6,164 nt of DNA, taken from CAYJXJ01 sp964374095 (GTDB taxonomy: Bacteria > Elusimicrobiota > Elusimicrobia > UBA1565 > UBA9628). A model generated the notes under the pieces. The model saw nothing but the letters and a program-made list of their open reading frames with translations. It made no database searches and had not been told where the DNA came from. Positions 1 through 5,995 of the stretch are shown one piece after another; position 1 is the first letter of the stretch, and each line of letters starts with the position of its first letter. The stretch lies in the NCBI GenBank assembly GCA_964374095.1, contig CAYJXJ010000240.1, forward strand, positions 1 to 6,164, given 5' to 3'. The position numbers and the translations under genes are program-made.

Positions 1-26
1 CCGAGTTGGGGTAAGTCCCGGCTGCC

Positions 27-806
27 TTGGGCTTAGTATCCGCGGGGCAATGGCCGCCAGGGGCTAACGAGACTTGGGCTCCAGCAACGTGGGAGGCCGG
101 ATCCCTGTCCAAGACTCATGAGGACTTGCGGAAGGCCATAGCGTCCGAGGTCGGATGGCTGGACACCGACCTCATCACCAAGAAACTCGCCCAGGTCGAC
201 GTAGCCGCGCTCAAGAAGGAGGCGGAAGCCTACCTCGCGGACCTTGACAGGGCTATCGTTGATGTCAAGAAGCGGCAGGAGTTCCACGCGAATCTGTGGA
301 CACGGGAGCTGCAACCCGAGCTTAAGACCCTCAACTCGGCGGCCGTCAAGACCAAGGATGTCCATAGCCATGTCAACAGGACGGTGAACGGCGAAGAGGG
401 CCGGCGCACGCAGAATTGTCCGGAGGGTGCCTGTTGGGCGCTCTCGGGGTTCAAGGAGGAAGTCAAGAAGAAGGGTGAGGAGATAGAGGTGCCGTTGGTG
501 GACGGAACGAAGGCCGACATGAGCAAAGGGCTGGCGGGTAGGCGCGTCCCGATGGACGCCGCGAAGAAGAAAGATGTCTTGATTACAGTCCCCCCCGCGC
601 CTCCCACGAGTGTCGCGCCTAACGGTACCAAGTGGGGGGAATGGGGTACTAAGTATATTGAGGAAGCCCGCGGCGCCTTTCTCGAACACCAGAAAAAGGC
701 GACGACGCCATTGGAAGATATCAGCATGGAAGTCGTGCCTGCGCTCAACGAGATCAAGGGCATCAACGACCGCCTCCCCACCATCAAGCCGGAGATCCCC
801 GACTAG
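27..806 (+). CDS. hypothetical protein, helical, 5' end uncertain
   Basis: I do not recognise this protein. The frame is open from TAA at 12-14 to TAG at 804-806. Codons prefer G or C in the third position, so most of it is probably coding. From the TTG at 27 it has 259 residues. About 29-117 is charged and probably helical or coiled-coil (runs such as LKKEAEAYLADLDRAIVDVKK). A Cys-X4-Cys pair lies at C131/C136, a Pro-rich hinge (VPPAPPT) at 188-194, and another amphipathic helix at about 210-250. No signal peptide or membrane segment is visible. The start is doubtful: no in-frame ATG occurs before about residue 165, the TTG at 27 lacks a ribosome site, and the next candidate (TTG at 126) has GAGG only two bases away. 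The first 25 or so residues read like translated non-coding DNA and overlap a motif repeated in a non-coding gap downstream. The gene may therefore be truncated or displaced at its 5' end. A terminator follows 30 bases after the stop. Confidence 0.55.
   Translation: MGLVSAGQWPPGANETWAPATWEAGSLSKTHEDLRKAIASEVGWLDTDLITKKLAQVDVAALKKEAEAYLADLDRAIVDVKKRQEFHANLWTRELQPELKTLNSAAVKTKDVHSHVNRTVNGEEGRRTQNCPEGACWALSGFKEEVKKKGEEIEVPLVDGTKADMSKGLAGRRVPMDAAKKKDVLITVPPAPPTSVAPNGTKWGEWGTKYIEEARGAFLEHQKKATTPLEDISMEVVPALNEIKGINDRLPTIKPEIPD
40..74. repeat. copy A of a dispersed 33-35-base motif
   Basis: This stretch aligns with 3984-4016 at 29 identical positions over 35 columns, with four mismatches and two single-base gaps. 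The best-conserved blocks are CCGCGGG, ATGGCCGC, AGGGGC and GACT. In both copies GCGG can pair with CCGC (42-45 with 54-57 here), closing a loop of 7-8 bases. A second small hairpin seen in the downstream copy is not preserved here. Its role is unknown; it could be a dispersed repeat, part of a structured RNA, or chance similarity helped by GC richness. It overlaps the doubtful 5' end of the first coding frame. Confidence 0.4.
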
Positions 807-835
807 CGGTGGGCATGTCGCTATCGGGTGCCGCG

Positions 836-869
836 GCCGCCCGGCCTTGAAAGGCCGGGCGGCGTGTTT
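836..869 (+). terminator. rho-independent-type terminator after the first gene
   Basis: A perfect 12-bp GC-rich stem (836-847 paired with 852-863) closes a TGAA tetraloop and is followed by GTGTTT. It begins 30 bases after the stop of the upstream gene and about 50 bases before the next promoter. The T tract is short, but the stem is very stable. It separates the first and second genes transcriptionally. Because the stem is symmetric it might also block transcription from the other side, although there is no T tract for that direction. Confidence 0.8.
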
Positions 870-881
870 CCGGAGCGGCTA

Positions 882-913
882 GGCCCTCCGGTCCGGCGGC
901 ATGGGCCCTCCGG
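882..913. repeat. 10-bp direct repeat upstream of a promoter
   Basis: GGCCCTCCGG occurs at 882-891 and again at 904-913, offset by 22 bp (about two helical turns). The shorter core GGCCCT occurs a third time at 912-917. The second copy ends just before the proposed -35 element at 917. This arrangement suits a tandem binding site for a regulator, but it could be chance in GC-rich DNA. Confidence 0.3.
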
Positions 914-916
914 CCC

Positions 917-945
917 TGGAGACGTCAAGGGCGGCGTGGTATAGT
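917..945 (+). promoter_or_regulatory. sigma70-type promoter with extended -10
   Basis: TGGAGA (917-922, four of six matches to TTGACA) is followed by a 17-bp spacer and TATAGT (940-945, five of six matches to TATAAT). TG at 937-938 gives the extended -10 form. Transcription should begin near 952, leaving a leader of about 65 bases before the ATG at 1018. The site lies beyond the upstream terminator and faces the large secreted-protein gene. The upstream ATGs at 901 and 952 sit before or at the expected start of transcription, which argues against them as start codons. Confidence 0.6.
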
Positions 946-964
946 GAAGGGATGACCACAGGAA

Positions 965-1013
965 ATGGTTCGACTCCTAAGGGTATTCGGAAGAGAACCA
1001 TGCGAACCGGAGG
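965..1013 (+). promoter_or_regulatory. leader with ribosome site and two competing stems
   Basis: GGAGG at 1009-1013 lies four bases before the ATG at 1018 and decides the start. Upstream, ATGGTTC (965-971) can pair with GAACCAT (995-1001). The overlapping GGTTCG (967-972) can instead pair with CGAACC (1003-1008), which abuts the ribosome site. The two pairings exclude each other, so the leader could adopt alternative folds that differ in how exposed the ribosome site is. The ribosome site is well supported; the regulatory reading is inference. Confidence 0.5.
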
Positions 1014-1017
1014 ATCC

Positions 1018-3669
1018 ATGCACCCGCTAGCCCGAGCCGCCTACGCCGCACTCTTTGCCCTGGCCGTCGCCGCGCCCGCAAGCGCCCAGGTCGCCTCGGC
1101 CCCCAAGGAGACCAACCCCGTCAACATACTCGCCTTCGGGGCGCGCGATCACAAGGCGGTCCGCGACGACATGGCCAAGCGCTTCGCGGCCTTCGTCATG
1201 CAGGGCGACGGCGGCGCCGCCAGCTACGTCACCAAGAAGGCCCGCGACGAGAAGAGAGAGGGCGGCCTCCTGGCCACGATCCCCACCTTGATCGAGAAGA
1301 CCTTCGCCGCGGCCAAGACCGGCCCGGAGAACGCCCGCAATCTGGTCGAGCTCTACTACGTCCTGGGCGACCCGCAGCCCCCGAAGTGGGCCCTCAGCGT
1401 CGCTGAACTCAAGGACAAGCTCGGCGGCTTCAAGACCGAGATCCTCGTCGCCAATCTCAAGCCTTGGACCGCGGAGGGGAAGGGAAGCGCGGCCGGGGTT
1501 TCGGCGGACCCTTATTCCACGCAGGAGCCCTCCGCCTGGATGCAGGATTTCCTTTATAAGGCCGGGGCCTACGCCCATAAGGTCCTGGAGGGCTCGGACA
1601 TCAGCAAGCAGGCCAAGTACGACGCGATCCTCAAGGCCGAGGAGAAAAACCCCGTCCAGTTCGATTTCGGCGTTGGGCAGACCACCGTAGACGGGGGTTG
1701 GAGCCCCGAGGATGTCGTCACCCAGGGCGCCATCGTCATGACCCTATGGCAGGAGGGAGACAAGATCTCCCGCAAGATCGCGGTCAAAATGATTTCCAGG
1801 CAGACCGAGACGGGCATGGTCAACGAGATCGGAATTTGCGACATCACCTATCCGGACGATCGGTTCTGTCGGCGTTTCCCGATCGGTAATGGAGAGTCCA
1901 GCGTGACGGCCCCGCTCGACAAGCGCAAGCCGGGGATGAAGTCATACACCCTGAACATGACCCCGACGGAGAACGGCGTCGATGTGGAGTTCGGCAGGCC
2001 GGAGGCCGTCACGACCAAGGACGGCACCAAGGGCCCGGCCGTCAGGACGACTCTCCTGGACCTTGCCAAGCTCCGAACCGTGGCGGCCATTTCGCTCAAT
2101 CACGTGGTGACCGTCGAAGGCAAGAAGTTCTACGTCATCGGCCAGTCGGCCGGCGGGACCGGCGAGCAGCTTTGGTTTCCGGCGGAGACCGTCAATCGGA
2201 CCGATGCCAAGACCCACTTCGACCTGGCTCCGGATTTCGCGCCGACGGTCAACAAGATCGTCAACGGCGGCACGGTCGTCGTGGAGGGCCAGATCAAGCT
2301 GGGAAAGATCAACGGGGAGGACTACCACCTCGTCTACAACCCCGCGACCAAGAAGATGAAGGTCGTCAAGGGCGCCGTGACCCCGCCCAAGCCCGAGCCC
2401 CCCACCAACCCCACCAATCCCACCAACCCGACTAACCCCACCAACCCCACCGACCCGGCCTGGGACCACTGGGAAAAGGAATGGGTGACCAAGAATTGGT
2501 ACGCCCCGATCAAGGAGATCAACACCCACGCCACGGTGGGCCTCAAGGCGCGGGCCTACAAGGTGACGGAGGCGGGGGTCAAGGAGTTCATCGAGACCCA
2601 GCACAAGGCCGACGGCTACAAGTACCAATTCCTCTGGGCCATCGTCGACATCAAGAAGTTCTACCACGTGACCTTCATGAGCGCCAACACCGACTTGTCC
2701 TACAAGCCGGCGAGCGTGACCCTGGCCCTGGATAAGTACGTGCGCACCGAATCCGACGGCGGGGTCTACTATTTCGACCCGGCCAAGAACACCGCGGACC
2801 GCGGCCCCGACGACGCCGTCAAGATCCAATTCGGCGACAAGGGCCTCAAGACTCTCGTGCATTCCCCGGGCGACAAAGCGACGCTCGGCCACGTCTTGGA
2901 GAAGGAGCTCGGGTTCAAGGACGACGAGGCGGAGCTTCGGCTGGCCCTCAAGAACCTCGACGAGATCCGCAAGGACGGAAAGCTCAAGGTCGTCACGGGC
3001 GCCAAGCACACCAGCCTCATCGCCGTGTTCACCGAGCCGGATTCGCGCCGGGTCTTCTGGCCCAAGATAATGCCTCCCGGCACGGGCGACGCCGGCGGCG
3101 GCAGCGTCAACGCCAAGGGCGAGACCATCTTCAACGGCGCCTCCGGCGCGCCCTGGGACCCCTTCCCGGACGCCGTGGACCTTGGTTCCGGTGAGAACGC
3201 GGAGAAAGTCACCATCTACAAGGGCCTTAAGAAGGAGCACGCGGCCCTCTACGTCAACGGCGTGGCCGAAGGCGCGGGAACCAAGGCCAAGCCCCGGCAG
3301 TGGTATCTGATCTTCAACTTCACCAATGTGGGAGTGAAGTACCGCACCGCCTTCTACAAGCTTCCCCTCAATGAAGATAAAGAGGGCCAGGACGAGTTCC
3401 CCTACGCGGCCAACCCGGCCTTGGATATCCCGGCCGGCGGATTGACGGTGCAGACCGCCGACCAGAACAAGACCGACCTCATGAAGAGCGGCGCCCTGGG
3501 CCGCTGGGTGGCCCGTCCGGAGCCTAACGCGCAGAAGGGAGTCTACGCGGCCTATGTGACCCGCTCGGAGGACCCCAAGGACAAGAAGGAGAACTGCCTG
3601 GGGCCCCTGTTCTGGTGGGGCATGAGCGAGGCCGAGGCCAAGACCGCCTGCGAGAACGACAAGTACTGA
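1018..3669 (+). CDS. large secreted two-module protein, function unknown
   Basis: This 883-residue protein is not a family I recognise. The ATG at 1018 is chosen because GGAGG precedes it and a classic Sec signal peptide follows at once: a short n-region with Arg6, an Ala/Leu-rich core, and ASA before Gln24. Starts at 901, 952 or 1000 would bury that signal behind a long leader, except 1000, which adds only six residues. The mature N-terminal half (24 to about 460) starts helical and Lys-rich, then turns to beta-rich sequence with many Gly, Thr and Val. A linker of Asn-Pro-Thr repeats spans 463-480. The C-terminal half (about 481-883) is mixed alpha/beta and rich in aromatics. The only cysteines form two close pairs, C274/C284 and C860/C878, which suits disulfides outside the cytoplasm. 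No membrane anchor, lipobox, catalytic motif or sorting signal is evident. It has its own promoter and is probably monocistronic. It could be an envelope, adhesion or carbohydrate-contacting protein, but nothing in the sequence settles this. Confidence 0.9.
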   Translation: MHPLARAAYAALFALAVAAPASAQVASAPKETNPVNILAFGARDHKAVRDDMAKRFAAFVMQGDGGAASYVTKKARDEKREGGLLATIPTLIEKTFAAAKTGPENARNLVELYYVLGDPQPPKWALSVAELKDKLGGFKTEILVANLKPWTAEGKGSAAGVSADPYSTQEPSAWMQDFLYKAGAYAHKVLEGSDISKQAKYDAILKAEEKNPVQFDFGVGQTTVDGGWSPEDVVTQGAIVMTLWQEGDKISRKIAVKMISRQTETGMVNEIGICDITYPDDRFCRRFPIGNGESSVTAPLDKRKPGMKSYTLNMTPTENGVDVEFGRPEAVTTKDGTKGPAVRTTLLDLAKLRTVAAISLNHVVTVEGKKFYVIGQSAGGTGEQLWFPAETVNRTDAKTHFDLAPDFAPTVNKIVNGGTVVVEGQIKLGKINGEDYHLVYNPATKKMKVVKGAVTPPKPEPPTNPTNPTNPTNPTNPTDPAWDHWEKEWVTKNWYAPIKEINTHATVGLKARAYKVTEAGVKEFIETQHKADGYKYQFLWAIVDIKKFYHVTFMSANTDLSYKPASVTLALDKYVRTESDGGVYYFDPAKNTADRGPDDAVKIQFGDKGLKTLVHSPGDKATLGHVLEKELGFKDDEAELRLALKNLDEIRKDGKLKVVTGAKHTSLIAVFTEPDSRRVFWPKIMPPGTGDAGGGSVNAKGETIFNGASGAPWDPFPDAVDLGSGENAEKVTIYKGLKKEHAALYVNGVAEGAGTKAKPRQWYLIFNFTNVGVKYRTAFYKLPLNEDKEGQDEFPYAANPALDIPAGGLTVQTADQNKTDLMKSGALGRWVARPEPNAQKGVYAAYVTRSEDPKDKKENCLGPLFWWGMSEAEAKTACENDKY
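2404..2457 (+). repeat. six 9-bp tandem units encoding an Asn-Pro-Thr linker
   Basis: Six imperfect 9-bp units of the form ACC-AAC-CCC encode T-N-P repeated, the last unit reading T-D-P. The units differ at single bases (AAT for AAC, ACT for ACC, CCG for CCC, GAC for AAC). The tract lies between the two halves of the secreted protein and is flanked by PKPEPP before and AWDHW after. Proline/threonine-rich tracts of this kind are typical flexible interdomain linkers in exported proteins. Unit gain or loss would keep the reading frame. Confidence 0.9.
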
Positions 3670-3952
3670 GTCCGAAAGGGGTTAGGGCAGGCAGTCCGCT
3701 CCCCGCCGTAGAGATAGTCGTCGTGCCGCCGGGAAACGTCGGGCTTGTCGCGCATGCTTCCCACGAGCCGAAAGAAAGGGTCCTGCTTCTTTTTCAAGCG
3801 GGAATCTGAACCGCGAAAATTCCCGAAAGTATTGCCTTCTTCTTTCTTTTGGCGCAAGACGGAATTTTGTGAGACTCGGGGGAGTCAACGGGTAGACGAT
3901 AAGTCACGGGGAAACCAAATTCTGGCGGCGGCGGCGGCATTTCACCGCTGCT

Positions 3953-3972
3953 CACCTCCACCGGTGGAGGTG
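3953..3972. repeat. perfect 20-bp palindrome
   Basis: CACCTCCACCGGTGGAGGTG reads identically on both strands, with a 10-bp half-site and no spacer. The left half contains CACCTCC, the same letters as the anti-Shine-Dalgarno end of 16S rRNA, and the right half contains the complementary GGAGGTG. As DNA it resembles an operator for a dimeric regulator. As RNA it would form a short hairpin. No convincing start codon follows, so the Shine-Dalgarno-like half probably does not start a gene. It lies about 225 bp upstream of the next promoter. Confidence 0.75.
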
Positions 3973-3983
3973 GTTTGCGAGAA

Positions 3984-4016
3984 CCGCGGGCGATGGCCGC
4001 AAGGGGCAACCCGACT
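3984..4016. repeat. copy B of the dispersed 33-35-base motif
   Basis: This is the second copy of the motif at 40-74, here clearly in non-coding DNA, 11 bases after the palindrome. Within it GCGG (3986-3989) can pair with CCGC (3997-4000), and GGG-GCAA-CCC (4003-4012, a possible GNRA-type tetraloop) can form a second small hairpin. The motif's function is unknown. Confidence 0.4.
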
Positions 4017-4124
4017 AAACAACGCGGGCGACTCACCGCCCCCCTGGGACGCTCACGGCGGCTACACTCCCGAACGCTTGGGGAAGTTCCGGGGACGATT
4101 CAAGTCCAGGGAGGCACGCCGCAG

Positions 4125-4181
4125 CCGGCGCGGGTCAGGGATGCAGCCCGCGTTGAAGGAGCTTCCTGCGGTCCGCGCCGG
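4125..4181. repeat. 9-bp inverted repeat upstream of the binding-protein gene
   Basis: CCGGCGCGG (4125-4133) is the exact reverse complement of CCGCGCCGG (4173-4181), with 39 bases between. Two G-U pairs could extend the stem inward, and a short AGGA/TCCT hairpin lies inside. The right arm covers the expected -35 position for the promoter at 4196-4204, so it may be a regulatory site. It could equally be GC-rich coincidence. Confidence 0.35.
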
Positions 4182-4195
4182 GACCGTGGGTCCTA

Positions 4196-4204
4196 TGGTA
4201 TGAT
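4196..4204 (+). promoter_or_regulatory. extended -10 promoter for the binding-protein gene
   Basis: TGG-TATGAT gives the extended -10 form (TG, one base, then TATGAT with five of six matches to TATAAT). No good -35 lies 16-18 bp upstream, as is usual for extended -10 promoters. Transcription should start near 4211. That leaves about 24 bases before the ATG at 4235 but only about three before the ATG at 4214. The sequence closely resembles the -10 element of the upstream gene (TGG-TATAGT). Confidence 0.5.
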
Positions 4205-4224
4205 GCTGACCGCATGCCGGCCTC

Positions 4225-4229
4225 AAGGG
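4225..4229 (+). promoter_or_regulatory. ribosome binding site deciding the start at 4235
   Basis: AAGGG lies five bases before the ATG at 4235. No purine-rich site precedes the alternative ATG at 4214. This, together with the position of the promoter, favours the shorter protein, whose N terminus (MSRTK followed by a hydrophobic run) is also a better signal peptide. Confidence 0.5.
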
Positions 4230-4234
4230 CTTGG

Positions 4235-5995
4235 ATGTCCCGGACCAAGTCCTCCCTGGCGGTCCTGGTCCTGCTGGGAGCCATCCCGGCGCGGCCCGCG
4301 CGATCCGCGGCCGGCGAACCCGACACCGTGGTCTTTGCGGGAATCGCCGACGTGCAGAGCCTGGACCCGAATTGGTACGGGATCGGGGACGTCAACTCCC
4401 ACGCGATCGCCAACATCTACGAAGGCCTGGTGGCCTTCCGCGGGACGAGCCTCTCCGACTTCGAGCCCAGGCTCTCGACCGCGGTTCCCAGCCGCGAGAA
4501 CGGCCTCCTCTCCAAAGACGGGCGCGCCTACCGGTTTCCGATCCGCTCCGGCGTGCGGTTCCACGACGGCTCGGCGCTCACGCCGGAAGACGTCCGGTAT
4601 TCCCTCCTCAGGTTCCTCCTGGTCGATCCGGCGGGGCGCAGCGCGTATACGCTGATACAACCGGTCCTGGGCGTCGAATCGACCCGCGACGATCAGGGGC
4701 GCCTGAGGCCTGGGATCTACCGGCAGGCCGCGGCGGCGGTGCAAGTGGCGAACGGCGCCATCGTCCTGCGCCTGGCGCGTCCCTTCCCGGGTCTTCTCTC
4801 GATCCTGGCGAACTTCGGCTTCGTTCTTCCGAAGGCCTGGGCCCTCGCCCATGGGGAATGGGACGGCTCCGAGGAAACCCTCCCGCGGCACAACAACCCC
4901 AAGCGCGAGGAGGGACGCATCCACGACCAGGCCAACGGCACGGGGCCCTTCGCGCTGGAGCGCTGGGACCGCCAGGCCCGGACCGTATTGCTGAGGCGCC
5001 ATGAGAACTATTGGCGCACCCCCGCGCGACTGCGCCGCGTGGTGCTGCGCACCATCGAAGACTTCTCCGCGCGCAAGCTCATGCTCCAGAGCGGCGACGC
5101 GGATGTCATCTTCGCGGACGCCGCCCTGGCTTCGACGCTCCGGGGTCTGCCCGCCGTCGAGATGCTCGAAGGTCTGGGCGTGATCGGGTTCAGCCCCCTG
5201 CTTTACTTCCATTTCAACGTCGAACCGCGGGGAAACCCCAACATCGGGTCCGGAAGGTTTGACGGCGACGGAATCCCCCCGGACTTCTTCCGGGACCCCG
5301 ACGCCCGCCGCGCCGTGGCCCATGCCGTGGACTACGAAGCGTTCCAGAGGGAGGCCCTCCAAGGTAAAGGGCGCCTCCCGGCCGGCATACTGCCGGCCGC
5401 CCTCACCCCGGAAGGCAGCGCCCGGCCCTGGTTCCGATTCGACCCGGCCGCGGCCGCCGCGCACCTGCGGCGCGCCTGGGGCGGCCAGGCCTGGGAGAAG
5501 GGCTTCCGGTTCACCCTCATCCACAACGAGGGCAACACCGTGCGCCAGAACCTCTGCCAGATGCTCAAACGCAATCTGGAGGCCCTCAACCCCAAGTTCC
5601 ATGTGAACGTGCGTCCCGTCCAACTGGCGACGCAGGGCGAGATGTTCTACAGACGGCATCTGGTCCTGTGGGCCGGCGCCTGGTACGCCGACTTCGCCGA
5701 CCCTTACAGCGTGGCTTTTCCCCTGATGCATAGCCAACGCTCGAACCGCGGTTACCGTAACCCCGAGGCGGACCGCATCATCGCGCAAGCCGCGCAGACC
5801 TCCGAGGCGGGGCGCAAGGCCGCGCTCTATGGACGCCTCAACGAGATTGCCTTCGAGGACGTCCCCGTGATCCCGGTGAGCGAGGACGCCAAGGTCCGTG
5901 TGCAGCGGTCCTGGCTGCGGGGCTACGTCTTCCACCCGCTGTTTCCAGCGGCGCCGTGGGGCAGCTACTATTACGACCTTTGGAAGGAGCCGTGA
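4235..5995 (+). CDS. ABC transporter substrate-binding protein, family 5 (OppA/DppA type)
   Basis: This is an extracellular solute-binding protein of the SBP_bac_5 family, which delivers peptides, nickel or related solutes to an ABC importer. From the ATG at 4235 it has 586 residues, slightly above the usual 500-550. Residues 1-26 are a Sec signal (SRTK, then SSLAVLVLLGAIPA) without a lipobox cysteine, so the protein should be soluble in the periplasm. Family landmarks run in order: SLDP at 42-45, IYEGL at 61-65, DVRYSLLRF at 119-127, NGTGPF at 234-239, DPDARRAVAHAVDYEAF from 354, WYADFADPY at 483-491, and the closing YYYDLWKEP. An ATG at 4214 would add seven residues but lacks a ribosome site. 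No permease or ATPase gene is visible within the window, so its transporter partners are unknown. The binding specificity cannot be read from sequence alone; peptide binding is the commonest role in this family. The family assignment is firm and the substrate is open. Confidence 0.93.
   Translation: MSRTKSSLAVLVLLGAIPARPARSAAGEPDTVVFAGIADVQSLDPNWYGIGDVNSHAIANIYEGLVAFRGTSLSDFEPRLSTAVPSRENGLLSKDGRAYRFPIRSGVRFHDGSALTPEDVRYSLLRFLLVDPAGRSAYTLIQPVLGVESTRDDQGRLRPGIYRQAAAAVQVANGAIVLRLARPFPGLLSILANFGFVLPKAWALAHGEWDGSEETLPRHNNPKREEGRIHDQANGTGPFALERWDRQARTVLLRRHENYWRTPARLRRVVLRTIEDFSARKLMLQSGDADVIFADAALASTLRGLPAVEMLEGLGVIGFSPLLYFHFNVEPRGNPNIGSGRFDGDGIPPDFFRDPDARRAVAHAVDYEAFQREALQGKGRLPAGILPAALTPEGSARPWFRFDPAAAAAHLRRAWGGQAWEKGFRFTLIHNEGNTVRQNLCQMLKRNLEALNPKFHVNVRPVQLATQGEMFYRRHLVLWAGAWYADFADPYSVAFPLMHSQRSNRGYRNPEADRIIAQAAQTSEAGRKAALYGRLNEIAFEDVPVIPVSEDAKVRVQRSWLRGYVFHPLFPAAPWGSYYYDLWKEP

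Larger units (their letters stand above)
3670..4195. other. long intergenic region without a believable gene
   Basis: Open frames exist on both strands here, but none has a good ribosome site, consistent codon bias or protein-like composition; they are Arg/Pro/Ser-rich read-through. No clear terminator follows the secreted-protein gene. One 8-bp stem containing a G-U pair (3781-3788 with 3796-3803) lacks a T tract on the plus strand. Bases 3770-3925 are visibly richer in A and T than the flanks and include a pyrimidine-rich run at 3837-3850. A (GGC)5 run lies at 3924-3938. CGCGGGCGA is repeated at 3985-3993 and 4023-4031. A perfect palindrome, a dispersed motif and an inverted repeat are listed separately. 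Such a long structured gap could hold a non-coding RNA or an extended control region, but I match no known RNA family. Confidence 0.6.

Noticed and set aside
5..20. GTTGGGGTAAGTCCCG matches 15 of 16 bases of a universal 16S rRNA segment.
   Set aside because: The bases on both sides do not continue the 16S sequence, so it is treated as chance similarity.
1942..3240. A 432-codon minus-strand open frame opposite the secreted-protein gene.
   Set aside because: It is the same codon-bias shadow. The product is repetitive Gly/Val/Leu and includes the reverse of the Asn-Pro-Thr repeat.
3781..3803. An 8-bp stem with a loop of seven bases as terminator for the secreted-protein gene.
   Set aside because: It includes a G-U pair and has no T tract on the plus strand, and it lies over 110 bases past the stop.
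3984..4045. Possible riboswitch: fluoride (GGGCGATG start) or cyclic-di-GMP type (TAGTCGGGTTGCC on the reverse strand).
   Set aside because: Only short pieces resemble the consensus. The required partner segments and conserved core bases are missing.
3745..4203. A 152-codon plus-strand frame in the intergenic gap.
   Set aside because: It has no ribosome site and mixed codon use, passes through the palindrome and the (GGC)5 run, and gives an Arg/Ser/Pro-rich product unlike a folded protein.
3975..4655. A 226-codon plus-strand frame starting with TTG after GGAGGTG.
   Set aside because: The spacing to TTG is only two bases, and the frame runs out of phase through the start of the binding-protein gene with a low-complexity product.
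4223..5935. A 570-codon open frame on the minus strand opposite the binding-protein gene.
   Set aside because: Long antisense frames arise from high third-position GC. The plus strand encodes a clear family member, and the antisense product is low-complexity Arg/Gly/Val-rich sequence.
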